From an uncultured Eubacterium sp. (GTDB lineage: Bacteria > Bacillota > Clostridia > Lachnospirales > Lachnospiraceae), in NCBI GenBank assembly GCA_958446835.1, contig CAUCXT010000001.1, positions 62,001 through 126,000 on the forward strand: DNA of 64,000 nucleotides. The letters run 5' to 3'. The notes below the pieces were generated by a model. That model had not been told where the DNA came from. It saw nothing but the letters and a program-made list of their open reading frames with translations, and ran no database searches. The translations under genes and the position numbers were made by a program. Shown piece after piece: positions 34,480-40,916 of the stretch; position 1 is the stretch's first letter; every line of letters begins with the position of its first letter.

Positions 34480-35265
34480 TCAGGCAAGCACCTGTCTGCG
34501 TATCGTCTCCATAACATCATCGGTTACATAGCCCGCTGCTGCCTTCACCGCCTCCGGCGCGTAATCCATGGCATAGCCATAGGCTACCGTGCCAAGAAGC
34601 TTGATATCGTTACCTCCATCGCCGAATGCCATAACCTCATCCATATTGATAGAATACTTACGGCACAGCGCCTCAACACCGGACACCTTGCTTATTCCCT
34701 TCGCAACAAATTCCATCCAATTGTTAGAATTATAGACCAATTCAAATGTACCCATCCAGTTATCTTTAAAATAGCTGTTGCAGGAGTCAACTCCATTTAT
34801 AGCATACACCGACAGCTTGAGGAAATCATCCTCTATTTTTCCAACATCATTCACACTATCCACGAATGAAATGCTGTCTCTGTATCTATTGACGATAAAA
34901 CCTCTGTATTCCTCCGTCTTAGGACTAATGTACAATTTCTCACGCCCATACAGAAGGAACTCACATCCCTCAGAGCGTGTAATATCCTCAGCAAGTGCTA
35001 TTACATCATCCTTATTCATTGAATTAATATCAAGAATATTACCATCACTTATCGTCATGGCACCATCACTGCACACAAAAGCCATCTTATCCTTCACAGG
35101 CGCAAAAAGCCTGTGAAGATCGCTATATCCTCTTCCGCTGGCTGCGGCAAAATGTATTCCACGCTCATAAAGTCTGTCAATAACTTCAAACACACCGTCA
35201 TCAAAAGCGCCTTCGCCTCTCGCTAAAAGCGTTCCATCGACATCGCTTAATATAAGCTTAACCAT
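34480..35265 (-). CDS. Cof-type HAD phosphatase
   Basis: This 261-residue cytosolic hydrolase has HAD motif I at the start (ILSDVDGTLLARG, nucleophile Asp8), motif II AASGRGYSDL, and motif III/IV late (GDGGNDIKLLGTVAYGYAM). The cap between them is of the C2B type found in Cof/YidA proteins, which dephosphorylate sugar phosphates and cofactors such as pyridoxal phosphate. The substrate cannot be assigned. It starts at ATG (35265), with only a weak ribosome site. It follows icd by 23 bases, so it is probably cotranscribed with it. Confidence 0.92.
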   Translation of the reverse strand: MVKLILSDVDGTLLARGEGAFDDGVFEVIDRLYERGIHFAAASGRGYSDLHRLFAPVKDKMAFVCSDGAMTISDGNILDINSMNKDDVIALAEDITRSEGCEFLLYGREKLYISPKTEEYRGFIVNRYRDSISFVDSVNDVGKIEDDFLKLSVYAINGVDSCNSYFKDNWMGTFELVYNSNNWMEFVAKGISKVSGVEALCRKYSINMDEVMAFGDGGNDIKLLGTVAYGYAMDYAPEAVKAAAGYVTDDVMETIRRQVLA

Positions 35266-35288
35266 AATCTGTACACCGATACCTTTTC

Positions 35289-36497
35289 CTAGAGCATAGC
35301 CTCAAGTGTAGTACGGATTGCCTTTATGAAATCTGTGCTGTTGAGGGTCTTTGCGTCCTTTATAGATGTTATAATTGCAAGGTCACCTGTCATCTGGCCT
35401 CCCTCAACAGTATCAATCGTAGCCTTCTCAAGCTTATCCGCAAACTGCATGAGCTCCTTATTTGCGTCAAGCTCTCCTCTCTTTCTGAGAGCGCCTGTCC
35501 ATGCAAATATTGTGGCAATAGGGTTGGTTGATGTCTGCTCACCCTTGAGGTAACGATAATAATGACGCTGTACAGTGCCGTGTGCAGCCTCGTACTCATA
35601 GTAGCCCTGTGGAGACACAAGCACCGACGTCATCATTGAGAGTGAGCCGAATGCTGTCGCAACCATATCACTCATGACATCTCCGTCATAATTCTTGCAT
35701 GCCCAGATATACCCACCCTCTGAACGTATAACTCTTGCCACCGCATCATCGATGAGTGTATAAAAATACTCTATTCCTGCTTCCTTGAACTTCTCTTCAT
35801 ATTCGTTCTTAAAAATTTCCGCAAAAATATCCTTGAATGTGTGGTCATACTTCTTAGATATGGTATCCTTCGTTGCAAACCATACATCCTGCTTAGTGTC
35901 AAGCGCATAATTGAAGCAGCTTCTCGCAAAGCTCTCTATGGAAGCCTCCACATTGTGCATGCCCTGAATAACTCCGGCACCCTTGAACTCATGGATAAGC
36001 TCTCTCTTCTCATTGCCCTCTGTGTCTGTATAGACAAGCTCAGCCTTACCTGCGCACGGAACCTTCATCTCAACAGCCTTATACACATCGCCGTAGGCAT
36101 GTCTCGCAATCGTTATAGGCTTTTTCCAGTTCTTGACAAGCGGTTCAATACCCTTAACTATAATCGGAGCGCGGAAAACCGTTCCATCAAGTATTGAGCG
36201 GATTGTTCCGTTAGGGCTCTTCCACATTTCCTTAAGGTTATACTCTGTCATTCTGGCTGCGTTAGGTGTGATGGTTGCACACTTAACAGCCACACCATAT
36301 TTCTTAGTTGCCATGGCTGCGTCAACTGTGACCTGATCATTTGTCTCATTTCTGTATTCAAGACCCAAATCATAATACTCTGTGTTAAGATCGACAAAAG
36401 GAAGCAGAAGCTCATCCTTAATCACCTTCCAAAGTACCCTTGTCATCTCGTCTCCGTCCATCTCCACAAGAGGTGTAGTCATCTTAATCTTATCCAT
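35289..36497 (-). CDS. icd: NADP-dependent isocitrate dehydrogenase
   Basis: The protein is 402 residues from ATG 36497, which has GGAGG upstream. It oxidises isocitrate to 2-oxoglutarate for glutamate synthesis. The sequence is of the homodimeric eukaryotic-like type: PLVEMDGDEMTRVLWK at the start, the substrate loop KSPNGTIRSILDGTVFR, the metal/substrate block NYDGDVMSDMVATAFGSL and the cofactor region AAHGTVQRHYYRYLKGEQTSTNP. The His-Gly-Thr-Val plus Arg-His pattern fits NADP preference. A possible promoter (TTGTTT-N17-TATGAT on the minus strand) lies in the divergent gap shared with the high-Cys gene. Confidence 0.95.
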   Translation of the reverse strand: MDKIKMTTPLVEMDGDEMTRVLWKVIKDELLLPFVDLNTEYYDLGLEYRNETNDQVTVDAAMATKKYGVAVKCATITPNAARMTEYNLKEMWKSPNGTIRSILDGTVFRAPIIVKGIEPLVKNWKKPITIARHAYGDVYKAVEMKVPCAGKAELVYTDTEGNEKRELIHEFKGAGVIQGMHNVEASIESFARSCFNYALDTKQDVWFATKDTISKKYDHTFKDIFAEIFKNEYEEKFKEAGIEYFYTLIDDAVARVIRSEGGYIWACKNYDGDVMSDMVATAFGSLSMMTSVLVSPQGYYEYEAAHGTVQRHYYRYLKGEQTSTNPIATIFAWTGALRKRGELDANKELMQFADKLEKATIDTVEGGQMTGDLAIITSIKDAKTLNSTDFIKAIRTTLEAML

Positions 36498-36623
36498 AAA
36501 GTCCTCCATCTGCACATGCTCACCACGGCACTATATTTTACGATTAATCACAAATGCTCTACTGCCTGCATTTTACTTCTTGTATCATACAATATGATTA
36601 TTAAAAAAACAAGGTATGATTTA

Positions 36624-36713
36624 ATGAAAAAATTGTATAAAGTCGGTAACACATTTCCATTCCCGACATATTATGAAGTGTATAAAGATTTTGGAGGAAA
36701 CTATAGTGAGTGA
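36624..36713 (+). CDS. Possible 29-residue leader ORF coupled to the high-Cys gene
   Basis: An ATG at 36624 (AAGG nine bases upstream) opens a short frame that stops at 36713, overlapping the GTG start of the high-Cys gene by eight bases in another frame. The peptide is Tyr/Lys/Phe-rich without a recognised motif. The overlap would allow translational coupling, but chance is a real alternative. Confidence 0.25.
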   Translation: MKKLYKVGNTFPFPTYYEVYKDFGGNYSE

Positions 36714-36963
36714 TTTAGCAGCAACAAACTGTGGATGCGGCGGCGGATGTGGAGGTTCTAACAACGGAGGCTGCAACAGCTGCAATATTATCATCTGGAT
36801 AATTCTTCTCTCCTGCCTGTGCGGCAACGGCAACGGAACATCCCTTTCCAATGTCTTCTGCTGTGGTAACGGAGATGACTGCGGCTGTGGCGGTGGATGC
36901 AACAACAGTTGTATATGGTTGATTCTCATTCTTCTTTTCTGCGGCGGTGGCTGCGGCTTCTAA
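36706..36963 (+). CDS. Small high-cysteine, glycine-rich protein with two hydrophobic blocks
   Basis: This is an 85-residue protein with a GTG start (36706) eight bases after GGAGG; an upstream in-frame ATG has no ribosome site. It has 15 Cys and many Gly. Two halves share one plan: a CGCGGGC motif, a Cys/Asn/Ser stretch, and a hydrophobic run (IIIWIILL and IWLILILL), each ending in Cys. Proteins of this style in Clostridia are often labelled chorion class high-cysteine protein by automatic annotation; the function is unknown. It has no signal peptide. A strong terminator follows at once. Possible roles are metal binding or a disulfide-linked membrane or spore-surface component. Confidence 0.7.
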   Translation: MSDLAATNCGCGGGCGGSNNGGCNSCNIIIWIILLSCLCGNGNGTSLSNVFCCGNGDDCGCGGGCNNSCIWLILILLFCGGGCGF

Positions 36964-36977
36964 GAGGCTGCAGGCAC

Positions 36978-37009
36978 AAAGGGCAGGGGTTGTGTTCCCC
37001 TGCCCTTTT
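36978..37009. terminator. Bidirectional terminator between the high-Cys and Fic genes
   Basis: A 12-bp stem (36978-36989 with 36997-37008), with GGGCAGGGG core and 7-base loop, is followed by T on the plus strand and has A/T tracts for both directions. It overlaps the stop codon of the Fic gene. Confidence 0.85.
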
Positions 37010-37784
37010 AATCTTCCAGAATATCATATTCATCACAAATTTTCCTGTACCTTGCCTGCTCGTCCCTAAAATAAAGAATCAATCCTGCATAATCATTGGA
37101 TGTCTGAGCCTTATTTAAAGCACTTTTGTATCTTATTTCATTATCACTGTGTACAATAACCGGAATCAGATTATTTTTGAGACACTCCCTATACAGAATC
37201 ATGCGTCCTGTTCTGCCATTTCCATCCTGAAATGGATGTATCAGCTCATACTGTGCGTGAAACCATGCCATTGTCTCAATATTTTTATCACGCGCGCTAT
37301 ATTCCCGCAATAATGCCGCCATTCTTTCTTCAACCTTCTCCGGTGCCGCCGTATTCAATCTCGCAACAGTATTTTTACGCTTTTTGTATTCACCTATGGC
37401 ATAACCATTGGCTCTGTCCTCAAAAACCCCCGCCTTCAGTGCATAGTGGAAATCTTTAATAAGCTGCTGTGTCAATGGGCTTTCTATTGTCTCTAACATC
37501 TTATTGAACATAAGAAAATGCCCTGTCATCTCCTCAATGTCCTTGGCTCTGTATGGCTCATCGCTCGTTGGCAGATAACGCGACTCAAACAAGGTCGCTG
37601 TCTGGTCTTCCGTCAAAGTGCTTCCCTCAATCTTATTTGAGTTATATGCCATACTTCTCTGCGTTTCGCCGTATATTCCTCCTCTATCCTGTTTTGCCTG
37701 CTCTATTTTAAACCTTTTTATCAGCGCCATACAATATTTCGATTCCATTCCGATTGCAATGGATTCCTCATCATAATCATTCAT
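37008..37784 (-). CDS. Fic-domain protein (probable AMP transferase, class II)
   Basis: The protein is 258 residues from ATG 37784 behind GAGGAG. The Fic core motif is intact: HPFQDGNGRTGRMIL (residues about 188-202), which provides the catalytic His and anion-binding Asn-Gly-Arg. An N-terminal inhibitory helix motif is also present (AYNSNKIEGSTLT), of the S/TxxxE(G/N) type. The enzyme is therefore predicted to be self-inhibited (class II). Fic enzymes transfer AMP or other nucleotides to protein hydroxyls; the target is unknown. It stands alone, with no antitoxin-like partner adjacent. It could be a toxin-like or housekeeping regulator. Confidence 0.92.
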   Translation of the reverse strand: MNDYDEESIAIGMESKYCMALIKRFKIEQAKQDRGGIYGETQRSMAYNSNKIEGSTLTEDQTATLFESRYLPTSDEPYRAKDIEEMTGHFLMFNKMLETIESPLTQQLIKDFHYALKAGVFEDRANGYAIGEYKKRKNTVARLNTAAPEKVEERMAALLREYSARDKNIETMAWFHAQYELIHPFQDGNGRTGRMILYRECLKNNLIPVIVHSDNEIRYKSALNKAQTSNDYAGLILYFRDEQARYRKICDEYDILED

Positions 37785-37878
37785 ATTAAAACTCTCCTCA
37801 TTAAGCATTATATTTCAAATAATATATCACCCAAATGTTTTTATAAATAAATAACTTTAAGTAATCTTTATCTATCTT

Positions 37879-37989
37879 TTATATCTTCAGTATATAAATA
37901 TAATAATACAAAACCCCACCAAATAAATAACCAATTATGAACATCAAAACTACTATTTTATGAATTATATCTTTAATTTTTTTCCTCAT
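37879..37989 (-). CDS. Candidate 36-residue membrane peptide
   Basis: ATG 37989 has AAAGGA six bases upstream and opens a 36-residue frame. Its plan is a Lys-rich start (MRKKIKDIIHK) followed by one hydrophobic helix with Tyr/Ile at the end (GGVLYYYIYILKI). A minus-strand hairpin with six T lies about 50 bases upstream of the start, so transcription may be attenuated. The gene call rests on ribosome site and composition only. Confidence 0.4.
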   Translation of the reverse strand: MRKKIKDIIHKIVVLMFIIGYLFGGVLYYYIYILKI

Positions 37990-38040
37990 TTTTTCCTTTC
38001 TATGCTTTGTGAGTGAGATTAACCCTATATATTTAGAAAT

Positions 38041-38068
38041 AAAAAAGGCATCAGTCAAAGCTGATGTC
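38041..38068 (-). terminator. Hairpin with T-run upstream of the small membrane ORF
   Basis: An 8-bp stem (38047-38054 with 38061-38068) is followed by six T on the minus strand. The region 38069-38253 has no gene; the minus strand there reads VYQFCTRGTVFFAG before a stop, which could be the tail of a lost gene or chance. Confidence 0.6.
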
Positions 38069-38253
38069 ACCCTGCAAAAAATACCGTACCTCTGGTACAA
38101 AACTGGTACACCCTAAGCGTACCTGTAAAAAAATGAGAAAATAATATATTGTTTATATAATATCACAAACTTCAAATTATTCAAGCATAATTTTTTCCAA
38201 TCTACATATATTTTATCGATAACCCCTCCCCCTACATAAAAAGGACCAACACA

Positions 38254-38871
38254 ATGCCACCAAAACCACCGCACCAGTCAATAATACAAACTGAATTTGA
38301 TGAGCGGACCATCGGAAGAAGCACGCAGCTTCTCAAGGCTCTCATTCCGTTTTTAGAGCCGTCGCAGCAGAAGATGTTCGGACTCATGGTGCGCATAATC
38401 GAATTTAACATGACGCTCGATTTCTTTAATCACAACCGCATTCCGGCATGTGCGTTCAAGCCCCCATGCGGTGGCGATATGCTCTCAGAGCTCAAGGGCT
38501 ACTGCTCACCGGAGGAGCAAAAGCAGCTTGACATGATGATTGGCATGATTAAGGCACAGAAAATTCAGGCTGCACTCAATGCCAATCCATGTGCCCCGCC
38601 GCCTCCACCCGGAAAGCCTCCATGTACCCCATGTGACAAACCTACGGGTAAACCTCAATGCACACCGGGTGACAAAGCACCTGAAAAGTCTCCATGCGAC
38701 TGTAAGCCCGGCGGCGACAGGCAGCATGACAATGAGCACAACAAGCCCGATAACTGTCCTCCGCCAAAACCACCTTATCAGACATATCAACCGTCTCCGC
38801 TCGACATGCTCTCAGGGCTTTTATCACCGGAGCAGCTCGCTCAGTGCCGCAAATTTGAATCACTCTTATGA
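38254..38871 (+). CDS. Unknown protein with Pro/Cys-rich linker and repeated SPEQ motif
   Basis: This 205-residue protein starts at ATG 38254 with AAAAGGA upstream. There is no signal peptide. The N-terminal half is helical and contains the motif twice (EPSQQKMFGLMVRIIEFN and SPEEQKQLDMMIGMIKAQK). Then comes a linker of about 60 residues full of Pro, Cys, Lys and Gly (CAPPPPPGKPPCTPCDKP and so on). A short C-terminal helix repeats the motif again (LSPEQLAQCRKFESLL). The next gene, 29 bases downstream, ends with the same motif (SPEQQGKLDLFMQMLKNA). No family is recognised. The two probably work together. Confidence 0.65.
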   Translation: MPPKPPHQSIIQTEFDERTIGRSTQLLKALIPFLEPSQQKMFGLMVRIIEFNMTLDFFNHNRIPACAFKPPCGGDMLSELKGYCSPEEQKQLDMMIGMIKAQKIQAALNANPCAPPPPPGKPPCTPCDKPTGKPQCTPGDKAPEKSPCDCKPGGDRQHDNEHNKPDNCPPPKPPYQTYQPSPLDMLSGLLSPEQLAQCRKFESLL

Positions 38872-38900
38872 TTTTTATTAACTATGAAAGGAGTTCAACC

Positions 38901-39158
38901 ATGGACACATCTCACATCACAGAAGGGCTCGACCCACGCAAGGCAGCTCTTATTAAAAATTTTGCAAACATAGCTAAGGGAAAAGGCAGCGACGAAATGC
39001 TCCCACTCCTCCTCGCCGTTTCAAACAAAGCAAAAAAAGAAGGCATCAGTTTCACACAGGATGAAACCAATGCCATCATAAATATATTGAGAGACGATAT
39101 GAGTCCTGAACAGCAGGGAAAATTAGACCTCTTCATGCAAATGCTCAAAAACGCTTAG
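38901..39158 (+). CDS. Small helical protein sharing the SPEQ motif with its neighbour
   Basis: The protein is 85 residues from ATG 38901 behind AAAGGAG. It is predicted all-helical and cytosolic. The C-terminal SPEQQGKLDLFMQMLKNA matches the repeats of the upstream gene, and the first part (KGSDEMLPLLLAVSNKAKKEG) is also helical. The gene lies 29 bases after its partner on the same strand. Its stop codon is immediately next to the stop of the opposing PF06541 gene, leaving no room for a separate terminator. The function is unknown. Confidence 0.65.
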   Translation: MDTSHITEGLDPRKAALIKNFANIAKGKGSDEMLPLLLAVSNKAKKEGISFTQDETNAIINILRDDMSPEQQGKLDLFMQMLKNA

Positions 39159-39956
39159 TTACTCATTGTCTGTACCCTCATTTTTACCCGGTCTTTTAAG
39201 CTCCTTGATTGTAGTCTTGAAGCTGTCGAAAAGCTCTGAATATCTTGTAGACTTAGCCGATGGGTTACGTTCAAGGAGACTCTTAATACGTCTGAACTCG
39301 CCTTTCTCCATTCCGGACAACCTGTTTGTAATCTTTTCCTTAAAGTTCTCAACATCATTGTCAAGCACCGCCGCAATGACATCCATGCGCTTCTGTGCTC
39401 GTTGCACACTCTCCATCTCGGAAATATGCTTCAATATCTCCTTTAAATCAAGGGCATCTCTGATAGATATTCCAAGATCCATACTTCCGAACATTACAAG
39501 AAATACTGTCAGCACTTCCGTCGCAGTCTGCGAGAGACTGAGCACAATATGCTCAATCGGCTTATGTATGAACTTTATCATAAGGATTGAAAATAATCCC
39601 CACACTATTGATGTTGGCAGGCTGATGTAACCTTTTATGTTAGTAGGAATATTGGTATAGTCCCAATATCTTACATGGAATATAGCCTCCATCGTGCAGC
39701 CTGTTACAAGCTCAAGCGCCGAAGCGCCAAGCATACCACAGATAAATACAAGCCAAAGATTATTCTTGACCGGAAGCGTTGCAAAAAGTATAGCCATCGC
39801 GCCGAAACCATATATCGGTATGAGCGGTCCATGCAGAAAACCACGATTTACGAATTTATGATTTCTGATTGATACATAACTTGTCTCCCATATCCATCCC
39901 AGAAAGCAATATGCGAAAAAGAACATTATTATCTGTAAAAAAGAATACTGTGTCAT
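39159..39956 (-). CDS. PF06541-type membrane protein (putative ABC transporter type IV)
   Basis: This 265-residue protein starts at ATG (39956) behind GAGG. The first 150 residues hold about four or five membrane helices with the family pattern FAYCFLGWIWETSYVSI, FLHGPLIPIYGFGA, ELVTGCTMEAIFHVRYWDY and ISLPTSIVWGLFS. The C-terminal 110 residues are soluble, basic and helical. PF06541 proteins are common in Lachnospiraceae; the ABC label is historical and the function is not established. It lies 42 bases after the FNT gene on the same strand. Confidence 0.8.
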   Translation of the reverse strand: MTQYSFLQIIMFFFAYCFLGWIWETSYVSIRNHKFVNRGFLHGPLIPIYGFGAMAILFATLPVKNNLWLVFICGMLGASALELVTGCTMEAIFHVRYWDYTNIPTNIKGYISLPTSIVWGLFSILMIKFIHKPIEHIVLSLSQTATEVLTVFLVMFGSMDLGISIRDALDLKEILKHISEMESVQRAQKRMDVIAAVLDNDVENFKEKITNRLSGMEKGEFRRIKSLLERNPSAKSTRYSELFDSFKTTIKELKRPGKNEGTDNE

Positions 39957-39998
39957 ACAAACCTCATTTCCAAACGGTCATTGCACCGCCCTTATCAA

Positions 39999-40844
39999 TT
40001 AATACTCCTCTGCAATATCTATCTCTTCCTGCTCCGCCTCAATCGTCATCGGACTAAGAGGAGTATGGCGAAGGTATACAAGCCAGTAACCTACACCTAC
40101 GATTCCGGCTCCTCCGACAATATTTCCAAGTGTGACCGGAAGCAGATTTTTTAACAGAAAGCTTCCGAAGTTAAGTCCTGCGGCAGCAATACCATATTCG
40201 CTTGCAGCAGCTATTCCAGCTATGCCAAAGTAGATATCCGCAATGCTGTGTTCAAAACCGCACAATACGAACAGCATTACAGGCCAGAAGCTCATAAGCA
40301 GCTTTCCCGACACTCTCTTAGCAGCAAACGCAGCCCACACGGCAATACATACAAGAATATTACACAATACGCCTCTCATAAATGCCTCAAGAAAACTCTG
40401 ATTTATTCGCGACATTGCCGCGGCAACAACCTTCTGTGCAAGAAGTCCGTTGTACAAATCAGGAACATGTGAGTACACAACCATAATCGCCACAAAGGCT
40501 GCCCCGATAAAGTTTCCAAGAAATACAAAGAACCAGTTCTTAAGCATGCCGGCTACAGTTGTCTTTTTCTGCAGAACGCTTATTATAATCAGATTATTTC
40601 CGGTAAAGAGTTCACTTCCGGCAACAAGAACCATAGCCATTCCGGCGGGAAATACACATGCACTGACAAGTCTTGCAACTGAAGCTGAGGCAATGGTTGC
40701 CGAAGCTGTTGTCGAAGCAATTCCCGCAAAACCTATGAACATTCCTGCAAAAAAGCCAAGTATCAGCATCTTCCAAGCTGACAGCTTAACCTTGTGAATA
40801 CCAATCTCAACAAAATTTCTTGCAATTTCAAGTGGTGAATGCAT
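39999..40844 (-). CDS. Formate/nitrite transporter family channel
   Basis: The protein is 281 residues from ATG 40844 behind AAGGAGG; the longer open frame has no ribosome site. It has six membrane helices of the FNT pentameric channel family. Diagnostic segments are LGFFAGMFIGFAG, AGSELFTGNNLI, FLGNFIGAAFVA and FCGFEHSIADIYF (all conserved around the pore). In a fermentative anaerobe formate is the most likely substrate; nitrite or hydrosulfide cannot be excluded. It lies 72 bases after leuS on the same strand. The C-terminal tail is acidic. Confidence 0.93.
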   Translation of the reverse strand: MHSPLEIARNFVEIGIHKVKLSAWKMLILGFFAGMFIGFAGIASTTASATIASASVARLVSACVFPAGMAMVLVAGSELFTGNNLIIISVLQKKTTVAGMLKNWFFVFLGNFIGAAFVAIMVVYSHVPDLYNGLLAQKVVAAAMSRINQSFLEAFMRGVLCNILVCIAVWAAFAAKRVSGKLLMSFWPVMLFVLCGFEHSIADIYFGIAGIAAASEYGIAAAGLNFGSFLLKNLLPVTLGNIVGGAGIVGVGYWLVYLRHTPLSPMTIEAEQEEIDIAEEY

Positions 40845-40916
40845 ACAATTCCTCCTTACATATATAGAATAATGCCATGGCAGCACTGTCACAGCATTAT
40901 TCATTAAGGTAATCAA

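Noticed and set aside
37008..37784. Fic gene as part of a toxin-antitoxin pair.
   Set aside because: The inhibitory motif is in the protein itself and no small antitoxin gene is adjacent.
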